Source: Nibribacter koreensis (lineage in GTDB: Bacteria > Bacteroidota > Bacteroidia > Cytophagales > Hymenobacteraceae). Taken from it: a stretch of 64,000 nucleotides of DNA. Of the stretch, positions 51,644 to 61,018 are shown piece after piece. The notes under the pieces were generated by a model. It had not been told where the DNA came from, searched no databases, and saw only the letters and a list, made by a program, of their open reading frames with translations. A program made the position numbers and the translations under genes. Numbering within the stretch: position 1 is the stretch's first letter; every line of letters begins with the position of its first letter. The DNA lies in contig NZ_BAABGX010000002.1 in NCBI RefSeq assembly GCF_039541795.1, positions 1,550,001 through 1,614,000 of the forward strand, read 5' to 3'.

Positions 51644-51653
51644 ATAAAAAGAC

Positions 51654-54062
51654 ATGAGAAAATATTACTTCCTCCTTCTATTAAGCTTTTCAATACTAAC
51701 GCTTTCTGGCTATGCCCAAACAACGGGTAGATTAAGTGGCGTTATCAAATCAAGTGACGGTAAGCCCGCGGCATATGTCAATGTGGCCCTCCCTGAATTG
51801 AACAAAGGAACTGTCTCTGCTGAGAACGGCTCTTACTCCATCCAAGGCCTGGCACCCGGCACGTATACCTTAAGATGCTCCTTTGTAGGTTTGCAGAGCC
51901 AGGAACTGGCGGTAACAGTAGAAGCAGGCAAGAACACCAGAGTGGACTTGACGCTGACAGAAGATGCCGCCCGTATCTCTGAGGTAGTAGTGACGGCTGG
52001 CAAAACCATCAACAAAAAGCCTTTAGCCATTGGCAAGATTGCTATTTCCCCTCTAGATATGCCCCAGAGCATGAGCATCATCAACAGTGAGGTAATTGCC
52101 AATCAGCAGGCTTCTAAACTAAGTGACGTCATTAAAAATGTGAATGGCGTTTCTTTGGGTACAACCCGCGGAAGCACTTCTGAGACTTTCTTTGCCCGTG
52201 GGTACAACCTGGGCGCCAACAACATTTTCAAGAACGGGGCACGCTCTAACTCAGCGGTTATTCCAGAGGCAAGCTCCTTAGAAAGAATAGAGGTATTGAA
52301 GGGAAGTGCCGCCTTGCTATTTGGTAATGTGTCTGGTGGTGCGGTCATCAACATGGTGACCAAGCAACCCAAGTTTGAGTACGGCGGAGAGGTGGCCATG
52401 CGTGCCGGAAGCTACAACTTTTATAAGCCCATGGCAGACGTGTACGGACCCATCACTAAGAATCTGGCCTTTAGGATGGTAGGTACTCATGAGACGGCAG
52501 AAAGCTACCGCAACAGCGTGGAGTCAAAGAAATACTACGTGAACCCATCCCTGTTATATAAGTTAGGTTCTAGAACTACTCTTTTGGTGCAAGGTGACTA
52601 CCTGAGCCATGATTTTACCCCAGACTTTGGCATTGGATCCTTAGACGGTAAAATCCCTACCAATATTGACCGATCTACTTTCTTTAACGCTCCTTGGGCT
52701 TACAATGAGGTTCGTCAGAATACCGCCTCTGCCAGCATTGACCACCAATTGAATGATATCTGGAAAGTAAACTTCATTGGGTCACAGCAGAAATTCAGCA
52801 GAGACTATTTCTCCACTGAGCGCATTCAAGCAGATGCTGACGGTGACTGGGGCCGCAAGCTAACACGTTCTGATATTGCTGAGAACTATTACACAGGCCA
52901 GGTAAACCTAAACGGTGAGTTTAAGACGTTTGGCATTGGTCATACCCTCTTGGTGGGCGCTGATGCAGAGCGTTACCTGAATACCTCGCACACCTTCAAG
53001 ATTTCTTCTCTAAGGAAAGGCGATGTGTATGACTCTATCAATCTTTTAAACCCCGCTAAGTTTGAGGCCAGGACAGATGAACCGCTGGCCACTGCCACCG
53101 TCCGCACAGAAACGCCTACCTACCGTTTTGGTACTTACTTACAGGACTTGATTAGCCTTTCTGATAAGTTCAAAGTGCTGGCCGGCATGAGATGGTCTTA
53201 CCAGAAAATAGAAGTGGCAAAGCTCTATGATTTGGCAAACAATGAAGTGAAGAACAGCCCTACGGCCGTAACAAAAGTTGACAAGGCCTTCTCGCCGCGG
53301 TTAGGCTTTGTGTACCAACCCACGTCTACTACTTCTCTCTTTGCTAGCTATTCTAACAACTTTGTGCCTAACACAGGCAAGGACGTATTCCAGCAGAACT
53401 TGAAGCCCTCTATTATTGACCAGTATGAAGTGGGCGTGAAGAATGACTTAGTGAAAGACATGCTTTCCGTCAACGTCACGTTCTACCGCATCATCAACAA
53501 TGACTTGGCCCTACAAGCCCAATTCTTAGCAGACGGCACCACCGTCAACACAGACGCTACCATCAAGGAATTCACCGGACAGACCACCAGCGACGGTGCC
53601 GAAGTAGACTTGTCAGGAACGCTTTCTCCGGGCTTGACTTTCTTGGCCGGCTACAGCTATAACTACATGCGCTACACAGATACTCCCGGTTCTAAAGGAA
53701 GCTATATTGAGGGAGAACGTTTGGTAAGCAACCCATCACACACCGCCAATGCTACTATCTTCTATACGCTGCAGACGTCTGCTTTAAAAGGCTTGAAAGT
53801 GGGGGCGTCAGGCTTTTACACCGGTGAGCGCAACGCCGGCTGGAACAACCAAGTGGGCCAGACGCAGCAGTTTAACCGCCTTATTCCGGTTAGTGGGTTT
53901 ACCACCTTTGATCTGTCCCTGGGATATTCTATCAGTAAGTTCTCCATCCTAGGCAAGCTTTCTAACATCACCAATGAGTTGAACTACCTGGTGCATGAGA
54001 ATTACAGCGTGAACCCAATCCCGCCTCGTCAATTCGTCACCACGGTATCTTATCGGTTCTAG
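51654..54062 (+). CDS. TonB-dependent siderophore receptor
   Basis: The 802-aa protein has a signal peptide (SGYAQTTG) and a carboxypeptidase-like regulatory domain (LSGVIKSSDGKPAAYVNVALPELNKGTVS, about residues 24-100). A plug follows (LPL...PQSMSIINSEVIANQQ, VLKGSAALLFGNVSGGAVINMVTKQP), then the 22-strand barrel ending in YRF. The plug motifs match siderophore receptors of the FhuA/FcuA type. It imports Fe(III)-siderophores across the outer membrane using TonB energy. A strong promoter with paired operators precedes it, and a long hairpin terminator follows. No siderophore biosynthesis genes are near, so it likely uses xenosiderophores. Confidence 0.93.
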   Translation: MRKYYFLLLLSFSILTLSGYAQTTGRLSGVIKSSDGKPAAYVNVALPELNKGTVSAENGSYSIQGLAPGTYTLRCSFVGLQSQELAVTVEAGKNTRVDLTLTEDAARISEVVVTAGKTINKKPLAIGKIAISPLDMPQSMSIINSEVIANQQASKLSDVIKNVNGVSLGTTRGSTSETFFARGYNLGANNIFKNGARSNSAVIPEASSLERIEVLKGSAALLFGNVSGGAVINMVTKQPKFEYGGEVAMRAGSYNFYKPMADVYGPITKNLAFRMVGTHETAESYRNSVESKKYYVNPSLLYKLGSRTTLLVQGDYLSHDFTPDFGIGSLDGKIPTNIDRSTFFNAPWAYNEVRQNTASASIDHQLNDIWKVNFIGSQQKFSRDYFSTERIQADADGDWGRKLTRSDIAENYYTGQVNLNGEFKTFGIGHTLLVGADAERYLNTSHTFKISSLRKGDVYDSINLLNPAKFEARTDEPLATATVRTETPTYRFGTYLQDLISLSDKFKVLAGMRWSYQKIEVAKLYDLANNEVKNSPTAVTKVDKAFSPRLGFVYQPTSTTSLFASYSNNFVPNTGKDVFQQNLKPSIIDQYEVGVKNDLVKDMLSVNVTFYRIINNDLALQAQFLADGTTVNTDATIKEFTGQTTSDGAEVDLSGTLSPGLTFLAGYSYNYMRYTDTPGSKGSYIEGERLVSNPSHTANATIFYTLQTSALKGLKVGASGFYTGERNAGWNNQVGQTQQFNRLIPVSGFTTFDLSLGYSISKFSILGKLSNITNELNYLVHENYSVNPIPPRQFVTTVSYRF

Positions 54063-54097
54063 AATGCTGTCCTAAAACAGCGTCACTCAAATGATTA

Positions 54098-54145
54098 AAA
54101 AGGGCCGCCTCAAAACTGATGATCAGTTTTGAGGCGGCCCTTTTT
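54098..54145. terminator. Bidirectional terminator
   Basis: A nearly perfect hairpin with about 23-bp arms, AAAGGGCCGCCTCAAAACTG and its reverse complement with a 1-nt loop region, ends in TTTTT on one strand and AAAAA on the other. It separates the TonB receptor from the convergent ABC/M1 gene. Confidence 0.88.
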
Positions 54146-54308
54146 AATGGTTACTATTGGTGGTAAGCTGCAATGGAGACTAGCGTTTAAAAAAGGATAG
54201 CTTGTCTGTTAAATCCTTTCAGCAGAGGGGGGCATTAGTTTTACTTTGCATTTACCTGAACAGAAATGCCACTTTTAGATTATGGTGTCTTTTGTTCGGA
54301 GTACAAGT

Positions 54309-57300
54309 TTATCTACTACTTATAGCCCTGTTGGTAGATGGTTTAGAGGTTGAGGTCTGCAGTTCCTTAATGATTTGGTAATTATCCTTCAATTCCCAGT
54401 CTACCAATAAGTAATTAGGATCAATGCCTGCCTGGTCTGGTTTGGCTGCTACGGTCACGGTAATGGTCTGCTGGGGAGACGTAATAAGATGCTTCTGCAG
54501 GTAAAGCGGTTTGCCTACTGCTTCTCCTTGTTTTACCGGGCCATATACGCCAATCTCTACCCAATCTTTGATAAGGGCCTTCGTCTCAACGCCAATACTA
54601 TCCACCACAAATTTTTTGGCTTGCACCGTAAGCGTCACCTGCCAAGTTCCTGGGTTGGTCTGCTTGGCGGTCGCTTGTTCTGTCTTTAAGTCCCAGAAGG
54701 TGTTGGCCGCAAAGAAGTCATGTAACAGAGTTTTTAGTGAGTCTGGCGTGGCCATTTTCAGCTCTTGGTACAAGTCAAGGGAGGTGGGGTACGGGGGCTT
54801 GCCTAGCGCATGGTTTTTTAGTAAGCTCCTAAGCGCACCATTTACGCGGTCTTTGCCCATGTATTGACGCAAGGCATACAGTACCATAGGGCCTTTGCGG
54901 TAGTTATGATACCAGTCAGTGGCTTGCAACAGAGGCACAGACGCTTTGGTGCGTGGCGTTTCATACTCTTCCCGTAAAAAGCTTAAGAGTTTCTGCAAAT
55001 GCGCTGGTCCGTAGTGTTCTTCCAGCACCCCCATAGCCGAGTACCAGGCCAAGCTTTCAGACAGTAAGCCTGAGCCTTCGGTCAAGGCAGGGTCTACCTG
55101 GTTGCCCCACCACTGGTGCGCTATCTCATGGGCCACCACCGCCGTCACCAAATCAAAGCCCCGTTCATCCTTTTCAGGGTTCAATAAGAAAAACCCTTCC
55201 TGCGCGGTAATGTTTACAGGGGCGGCATGATTCCCGAAGCCATGCCCCGGATAGGACACAAACCGTATCTGCCGGTGTGGGTACGGCCCGAACTGCTGCG
55301 TATAATAGGCTAAAGAGGCCTGTGCGCTCCGTACCATGCGGTCTAGGTTCTGCGGTTGGCTGGGGTCATAGTAGATTTGGATGGCTACGCCTTTCCACTG
55401 TTTCTCATGCACCGCGTACCTGGCTGAGAAGAAGTTGTATTCATTTTTAATGGGCGCGTCTGTTACAAAGTGAAAATACTTTCTATTGCCTTTGGTCCAG
55501 GTACGGTGCAACCCACCCGGCCCTACCACGGTCTGGTCAATTGTAGTGCCTATCACCGCGTCCACAGAGACACGCTCCGCGAAGGGGGCGGTTAGTCGCG
55601 CCTTCACATCATAGAGTGATGCCGTCATGGGGCGAGGGGAAAGCCCGTACTCCTTTCTGGAACCCGCGTCATCTAGTTCCCGGTAGTCTTGGTAGCCAAT
55701 GGCGGGTAGCCACTCATAATTCCGGAAGTTCACGCTGGTGGCCATCACGGATTCGTCTGCCCCAGCGTTTGCGAAGCCCATTGCCTTGGAATGCACTTCA
55801 AACCTCATTTGCAGCGAATCGCCGGGCTGGAGCGGGGTTTTTAGGGCATAGATGTGGTGCCTTAACTTTTCATCAGACAACAGCTTTTTGGCGGTCCGGT
55901 CAAAGGCAACCTTGGTAGTCTGTACACCTGCCGTTGTGGTAAGATGGAGAGAGTCAATGGCCACGGAGGTATTGTTTACCAGAAAGTAGGTGCCCTTAAT
56001 GTCTACCTGCCGTTCCTCAGGGTAAATCTCTACGTGCAGTTTAGACTTGGTCAGGAGTGGCTGGGGTCTGTCTTTATATTGACGGTAGCGCTTTTCATAG
56101 GCTGCCCGTTCCTCTAGGGCCTCAGAGGACGAGGTGTAGTCATGGACAACGTTGGTGTTATAGAAAATGAAGCTGCCCAGCGTACCAACAAGACCTGCTG
56201 CAATAACGACCACCAAAGTGGTAGAACGGGTAAAACGCCCGCGGGCCAGTTGAAATCGTGCCCTTATACTGCCTTCGCGGCTCCTAACCCAGAGCAGTTT
56301 TGCTACTACACCTACCAGTAACGCCCAGGCCACCCAGTATAACTTAAACCATATCCATGGCGCCAAGGAGGTGCCAAAGCCTGCCATGTTGGTGAAAGAC
56401 CAGGTAGGGCTGGCACCATACACCAGTAGCTTGTGCTCAATACCTATGTTGGGGGCTAATAAAATGAAACCATACACCAACAGGGCCACTAAATGGGCTA
56501 CAAACTTTTGATTTATGAGTACATGCACAAAGAGCGCCAGCAAGGCAAACAGGAGACAATCCACTAACTGCAGGCCAAAGAATCCTTGCACATAAAGCCC
56601 AATCTCAGGGTTGCCGCCTCTGCTTAATTGAGCCAAAATGGCGGCCGTCATCAAAAAGACCAGCCAACCCACCAACACCAGGCTAAGCGCTAAGAATTTA
56701 CTCAGAAACAGTACCCATTCCGGCACCGGGGTTACGTGTGACATCTCGCTCAGGCCCGTTTCCCGCTCCCGCCATACCAACTCGCCGGCGTAATACACCG
56801 TGAGCAGCACGATGACCATATAGAAGAAATCCATCTCGGTCAAGGGTGCCGTCAGCAGATTGAGAATGTAGTCGGTTCTGGGGAGTACGGGAACGCCCTT
56901 GGCTTTCAGGTTTCCTTCCAAGGCCAAGACCGCAAACAAAGCCAGCGCCGCCAGCAGCGGAAGCCCGGTAAAACTCCTGCCTATCTGTAAGAAGCTTTTC
57001 TGGGTAAGGAGGCGTAACTGGCGCAGATGCGTGGCCCAACCAAACATGCCCCTGATTGCCGGCAAGGCGTTACCAGTTCCTATGTTGCTCCATTTCAGGG
57101 GAGCTACAGGTATATCTGATAAAACAACTTGCTTCCGTTTTTGGCCTGTTTCTGGTAAAACAAACCGAAAACGGAAGTACGTGAGCGCCAGCATGCCTAT
57201 CCCAATCCCCATCCAAATAATCCGATTCAAAAGCAGCGTGCCTTCCAAGGCTAGCAGACGCGTGTTCTTTTCCAGGGGGCTCCACTCATTGGACAGCTGG

Positions 57301-57947
57301 CTTTGGATAGGCGTGAAACCAACCGGGTCAATGAGGTTCCCCCAATTGCCCCATTTTTGCAATACCTGCCCCAAGATGAAGGCCGCCACAAACAGAATGG
57401 CCCCGGCCAGATAGCTGGCCATGGACCGCCGGGTGGTGGCCGCCAACGAGAACTGGATGGCCGTCACAATAAACGCATTGGGTAGAATGAGATAAAAAAA
57501 GGTAGTGAGGTGCGCAGACAGCCTAAACGGACCCATGATCTCAGGTTCTACCCCGGTACAATAAAGGCTTATCAAGATGCCCAGCGGAATGCCCAGCAAG
57601 ACAATGAAGTTGAGTAGAAATGCGGCCAGAAACCGGCCTCCTAGGTATTCGGCTTTTGTGGCAGGGGCCGTGTAGGTGAGGGAGTACATGCGGGTCTCTA
57701 CATCACGGGCCGCCGCATCGCCTGCCACCGAGGCGCCTATCAATAGCCATGCAACGCAGCCCAGCACCGTCACCGCCCCAATCACAATGGGAGAATTGAA
57801 CAAGAAATAGCCGTCCCGCGCGTCATGGATGTAATTGCCAATCATCCAGGAAAAGGAAAGCACCAACTGCACCAAAAAGTATAGCCAGGTAGTAACGCTG
57901 CGTAACCCGTAACTAAACTCTAGTTGAAATATCTTCCGGAACTTCAT
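54309..57947 (-). CDS. ABC permease fused to M1-family aminopeptidase domain
   Basis: The 1212-aa protein has about 12 membrane helices in the N-terminal half, laid out like an ABC-2 permease pair. A periplasmic region follows, then an M1 metallopeptidase domain with the zinc motif HEIAHQWWGNQ (about residue 939) and the downstream Glu in LLSESLAWYSAM. Such ABC-permease/M1 fusions are known in Bacteroidota; substrate unknown. Its start overlaps the ABC ATPase stop by 4 bp (ATGA). One palindromic repeat (copy D) lies in frame near residues 257-272 and encodes FRFRFVLPETGQKRK, so the element is tolerated in the protein. It is probably regulated by the adjacent LytS/LytTR pair. Confidence 0.88.
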   Translation of the reverse strand: MKFRKIFQLEFSYGLRSVTTWLYFLVQLVLSFSWMIGNYIHDARDGYFLFNSPIVIGAVTVLGCVAWLLIGASVAGDAAARDVETRMYSLTYTAPATKAEYLGGRFLAAFLLNFIVLLGIPLGILISLYCTGVEPEIMGPFRLSAHLTTFFYLILPNAFIVTAIQFSLAATTRRSMASYLAGAILFVAAFILGQVLQKWGNWGNLIDPVGFTPIQSQLSNEWSPLEKNTRLLALEGTLLLNRIIWMGIGIGMLALTYFRFRFVLPETGQKRKQVVLSDIPVAPLKWSNIGTGNALPAIRGMFGWATHLRQLRLLTQKSFLQIGRSFTGLPLLAALALFAVLALEGNLKAKGVPVLPRTDYILNLLTAPLTEMDFFYMVIVLLTVYYAGELVWRERETGLSEMSHVTPVPEWVLFLSKFLALSLVLVGWLVFLMTAAILAQLSRGGNPEIGLYVQGFFGLQLVDCLLFALLALFVHVLINQKFVAHLVALLVYGFILLAPNIGIEHKLLVYGASPTWSFTNMAGFGTSLAPWIWFKLYWVAWALLVGVVAKLLWVRSREGSIRARFQLARGRFTRSTTLVVVIAAGLVGTLGSFIFYNTNVVHDYTSSSEALEERAAYEKRYRQYKDRPQPLLTKSKLHVEIYPEERQVDIKGTYFLVNNTSVAIDSLHLTTTAGVQTTKVAFDRTAKKLLSDEKLRHHIYALKTPLQPGDSLQMRFEVHSKAMGFANAGADESVMATSVNFRNYEWLPAIGYQDYRELDDAGSRKEYGLSPRPMTASLYDVKARLTAPFAERVSVDAVIGTTIDQTVVGPGGLHRTWTKGNRKYFHFVTDAPIKNEYNFFSARYAVHEKQWKGVAIQIYYDPSQPQNLDRMVRSAQASLAYYTQQFGPYPHRQIRFVSYPGHGFGNHAAPVNITAQEGFFLLNPEKDERGFDLVTAVVAHEIAHQWWGNQVDPALTEGSGLLSESLAWYSAMGVLEEHYGPAHLQKLLSFLREEYETPRTKASVPLLQATDWYHNYRKGPMVLYALRQYMGKDRVNGALRSLLKNHALGKPPYPTSLDLYQELKMATPDSLKTLLHDFFAANTFWDLKTEQATAKQTNPGTWQVTLTVQAKKFVVDSIGVETKALIKDWVEIGVYGPVKQGEAVGKPLYLQKHLITSPQQTITVTVAAKPDQAGIDPNYLLVDWELKDNYQIIKELQTSTSKPSTNRAISSR
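57132..57177. repeat. Dispersed palindromic repeat, copy D, inside a coding sequence
   Basis: CTTCCGTTTTTGGCCTGTTT (57132-57151) pairs imperfectly with AAACAAACCGAAAACGGAAG near 57158-57177. In the minus-strand protein it encodes FRFRFVLPETGQKRK at the membrane-periplasm border of the permease. It shares its core with copies A, B and C. Confidence 0.75.
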
Positions 57948-58876
57948 AACTGCACCTCCTCCTTTACAGGCTGCGGTTGGCCGTAATTGCCAGTCATGGC
58001 AGTAAAATACACATCCTCTAAATCCGGTTCGGCCAGTTCAAAACCGTTCCCGGGGTGCTCCTCGCTGTAAACGTGAACCATGGTCCGCCCGCTCAGGAGT
58101 TTAGCCGAAATGACCTGATGTTCCTGTTCCAAGGAAGAGAGGTTGGCCTTATCCGTTAGTTTCCGCCAGATGCTGCCTTTTAGATTCATCACTGCTTCTT
58201 GCGTGTTGGCTTGTAGCAGAATCTGTCCCTTGTTGATGATGGCCATGTTGGTGCAGAGCTCTGACACATCCTCCACAATGTGGGTAGACAGCAGCACCAC
58301 GCTATTCTCGCCTACTTCGCTTAAAAGGTTCAAGAAACGCACGCGCTCTGCGGGGTCCAGGCCGGCCGTCGGTTCATCTACAATCAGCAGTTTTGGGTTG
58401 CCCAGGAGCGCCACCGCCACGCCAAAGCGCTGCTTCATGCCGCCCGAGAAGCCGCCCAGTTTTTGTTTGCGCTTGTCCCAGAGGTTGGTTTGCTTGAGCA
58501 GGCCTTCGGTCACTTCTTTGCGGGAGGCGCGCTGGGTGATGCCCTTGAGTACGGCAAAGTAGTCCAGCATCTCTTCGGCGCTTACTTTTGGGTACACCCC
58601 AAACTCCTGCGGCAAATACCCCAGCGTCTGGCGCACCTCTTCTTTCTGACGCAATACATCTATGTCGCCCAGGTGGATACTTCCTGCGTCGGGTTCCTGC
58701 AAGGTGGCCAGCGTGCGCATGAGAGTCGACTTCCCGGCGCCGTTGGGGCCCAGCAGGCCGTACATGCCCGGCGGAATTTCAAGGTTGATATGGCTCAAGG
58801 CCTGCACGCCGTTGGCGTAGGTTTTGGAGACGTTCCTAATGGACAGATGAATTGGACAAGATTCCATATTTTTCAT
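57944..58876 (-). CDS. ABC transporter ATP-binding protein
   Basis: The 310-aa ATPase has Walker A (LLGPNGAGKSTLM), the Q-loop region (TLGYLPQEFGVYPKVSA), signature SGGMKQR, Walker B (LLIVDEPTAGLD) and an H-loop (LLSTHIVED). It lies before and overlaps the permease/M1 gene, so it powers that transporter. The C-terminal region (DLEDVYFTAMTG) is typical of ABC-2-type exporters. Start at MKNMESCPIHLSIRN; an internal ATG four codons in is possible. It is on the minus strand, divergent from the LytS gene and separated by palindromic repeat copy C. Confidence 0.92.
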   Translation of the reverse strand: MKNMESCPIHLSIRNVSKTYANGVQALSHINLEIPPGMYGLLGPNGAGKSTLMRTLATLQEPDAGSIHLGDIDVLRQKEEVRQTLGYLPQEFGVYPKVSAEEMLDYFAVLKGITQRASRKEVTEGLLKQTNLWDKRKQKLGGFSGGMKQRFGVAVALLGNPKLLIVDEPTAGLDPAERVRFLNLLSEVGENSVVLLSTHIVEDVSELCTNMAIINKGQILLQANTQEAVMNLKGSIWRKLTDKANLSSLEQEHQVISAKLLSGRTMVHVYSEEHPGNGFELAEPDLEDVYFTAMTGNYGQPQPVKEEVQL

Positions 58877-58921
58877 GATTACTCAGTTGAAACTGTACAG
58901 GGGCAGGTTGATTCTTTCTTG

Positions 58922-58961
58922 CCGTTTTTGGCCTGTTTTCAGGAAAACAGGCCAAAAACGG
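58922..58961. repeat. Dispersed palindromic repeat, copy C
   Basis: Arms CCGTTTTTGGCCTGTTTTC (58922-58940) and its exact reverse complement (58943-58961) are separated by only 2 bp. It lies between the divergent ABC and two-component operons. It is the most perfect copy in the window. Confidence 0.85.
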
Positions 58962-59198
58962 TATGTGCTAAACCTGTTGAAGGAGCATACTTATTCGTTT
59001 CTGCATCTCTTCTTTGTAAAGGAGTACTCTTCCCTGCTGAAGTCAAAATGCGATATGCAGCCGGTATAAAGTAATCGACGAAGAACGGTTTTGCCTCCGC
59101 GAATGCGCTGGCAGGCTGTAGCGGGACTTTCGTAGATTGGGTAGGGAGGCTGGTCGAGAAGAGGGTAAGCGGGTGGCTGGAAACAATACCTTTGTTGT

Positions 59199-60236
59199 AT
59201 GGATCGGATTAAAAATGTATTCAGACTCGTTCACCTAGGTCTCTGGATTCTGTTCACCTTGTTGGTGATGCTTCAGCTCAGTCAGGACAATGAACACTGG
59301 CGCACCTTGACATTGGGGTTTGTCTTAACCTGCCTGTATGTTTTTTACAGCCATTTCATTCTCCTGACCCGGTATTTGGGTAAGAACCAGAAGAAAGCCT
59401 ATTTCAGCAGGCTGGCCGTCATCATGCTCACCGGGCCTTTTCCTTTTATGGTATTCCATTACCGCAAGATGACTATCTGGGATGTTTTCAGTGAGCACTA
59501 CATCATCACTTTTTTTACCTGCGTCCCCATTTTTGTCTTTCTTAGTTGGCTGGCTAGGGTCACTGAGAATCTGGTCATCAATACCATCAAGAAGGAACAG
59601 CTAGAGAAGCAAGCCGTGGAGGCAGAACTGTATTACTTAAAATCTCAGATAAACCCGCACTTTCTGTTCAACACCCTCAACAACATCCATACCTTGGTAT
59701 ACAAGCAGGCACCGGCCGCGCCAGAAGCCGTCATGCGTCTGTCTTCTTTGATGCGCTACATGATTTATGAATCTAATGCTCCCACGGTGCCTTTGTCCCG
59801 TGAGTTAGACTACCTGAATGATTACGTGGGCTTGCAACAGCTTCGGTATAAAAACAGCCCGGTGGTAGACATGCAGGTAGAAGGAGAAATTGAAGCTTGT
59901 CACATTGCCCCGTTGTTGTTCATTCACCTGCTGGAGAATGCCTATAAGCATAGCCCCGCCAGATTGGAGCCGGGTGCTATAAAAATCAACGTGGAAGTAC
60001 AGGAAGATAGCCTTACCTTCAAGGTGCAGAATCCCATTGGGAATAACCGGGCAATTGGCTTGGAAGAACCCGGCGGGATAGGGCTACCCAATGTGCAGAA
60101 GCGGCTTGCTTTGCTTTATCCGGGTAAACATCATTTGGAGATTGACACCCAGGGTACTACCTTTTCTGTGGTCTTAAAAATTGACGGCATCCATTCACCC
60201 GCGCATGAAAGAAAAGCTGACGTGTTATATCATTGA
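59199..60236 (+). CDS. LytS-type sensor histidine kinase
   Basis: The 345-aa protein has four N-terminal membrane helices. The His_kinase H-box QINPHFLFNTLNNIHTLV follows, and a HATPase domain (LENAYKHSPARLEPGAI, EEPGGIGLPNVQKRLALLYPG). This is the LytS/AgrC-like kinase class paired with LytTR regulators. Its 3' end overlaps the regulator ORF. Being next to the ABC/M1 operon, it likely senses envelope or peptide stress to regulate that transporter; this is inferred. Confidence 0.9.
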   Translation: MDRIKNVFRLVHLGLWILFTLLVMLQLSQDNEHWRTLTLGFVLTCLYVFYSHFILLTRYLGKNQKKAYFSRLAVIMLTGPFPFMVFHYRKMTIWDVFSEHYIITFFTCVPIFVFLSWLARVTENLVINTIKKEQLEKQAVEAELYYLKSQINPHFLFNTLNNIHTLVYKQAPAAPEAVMRLSSLMRYMIYESNAPTVPLSRELDYLNDYVGLQQLRYKNSPVVDMQVEGEIEACHIAPLLFIHLLENAYKHSPARLEPGAIKINVEVQEDSLTFKVQNPIGNNRAIGLEEPGGIGLPNVQKRLALLYPGKHHLEIDTQGTTFSVVLKIDGIHSPAHERKADVLYH

Positions 60237-60933
60237 TGACGAGCCGCTGGCCCAGGAGATTCTGGAAGAGTACATTGCCAAGGTTTCTTTTCTGGAGCTG
60301 AAAGGCGTTTTCATGAGCCCTTTAGAGGCAGTGGGTCCCCTTGAAAAAGACAAACCCGATCTGCTGTTCCTGGACATCAACATGCCGGACCTGGACGGAC
60401 TCAGCTTCATTCCCATGCTGAACCCCAAGCCCATGATCATCCTCACCACGGCCTATGACCAGCACGCCCTAAAAGCCTTTGAGCTGGAAGTGAAGGATTA
60501 CCTTCTAAAGCCTTTCTCCTTTGAACGGTTTTACAAAGGAGTGTTGCGCCTGTACCAGGAGCAAAGTCCCAGACAAACCCTAGAAGTGAAGGAGATGATT
60601 CCTGATTCTAAGCATGAGCAGGAATACATCTTCTTAAAGGTGGGTCATCGCATTCAGAAAGTGGCTATCAAAGACATCCTTTTTGTGGAAGGGATGAAAG
60701 ACTATCTGCGCATTCATACCGTCCAGGAAAAGATCATGACGCTCAACAGCTTCGCGAAGTTAGAGGAACTGTTGCCAGCCAGAGACTTTGCCCGGGTGCA
60801 CCGGTCGTTCATGGTGGCCATTGACAAAATAGACCATATTGAAAAAAACAGGATACAGATAGGAGATCAATTGATTCCCATCAGTGACACGTACGCAGAG
60901 GCTTTTTATAAAAAGCTAAGAGGCTTGGCGTGA
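60205..60933 (+). CDS. LytTR-family response regulator
   Basis: The 242-aa protein starts MKEKLTCYIIDDEPLAQEI. The receiver domain has the phosphoacceptor Asp in LLFLDINMPDLDG and Lys in YLLKPFSFERF. The C-terminal LytTR DNA-binding domain (DILFVEGMKDYLRIHT, FARVHRSFMVAIDKIDHIEKN) follows. An earlier in-frame start at 60181 was rejected because the receiver begins at 60205. It is translated from inside the end of the kinase gene, so the two are coupled. Confidence 0.92.
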   Translation: MKEKLTCYIIDDEPLAQEILEEYIAKVSFLELKGVFMSPLEAVGPLEKDKPDLLFLDINMPDLDGLSFIPMLNPKPMIILTTAYDQHALKAFELEVKDYLLKPFSFERFYKGVLRLYQEQSPRQTLEVKEMIPDSKHEQEYIFLKVGHRIQKVAIKDILFVEGMKDYLRIHTVQEKIMTLNSFAKLEELLPARDFARVHRSFMVAIDKIDHIEKNRIQIGDQLIPISDTYAEAFYKKLRGLA

Positions 60934-61018
60934 GTAGAAAAGTCAGGAAAAGCTGTCGTTTTCTAGTAAACGTCACGCTCTGGAAATAGAAACTTCGGCT
61001 TCTTGAAACGGAATGAGG

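Larger units (their letters stand above)
51084..51653. other. Gene-free stretch, terminator and promoter region
   Basis: It contains the terminator at 51225-51260 and the promoter/operator at 51569-51643, both listed separately. The remaining sequence shows nothing recognisable. Confidence 0.5.

Noticed and set aside
57132..57177. Terminator inside the ABC/M1 gene
   Set aside because: There is no U-run and the reading frame continues through it; it is better explained as a copy of the dispersed palindromic repeat.
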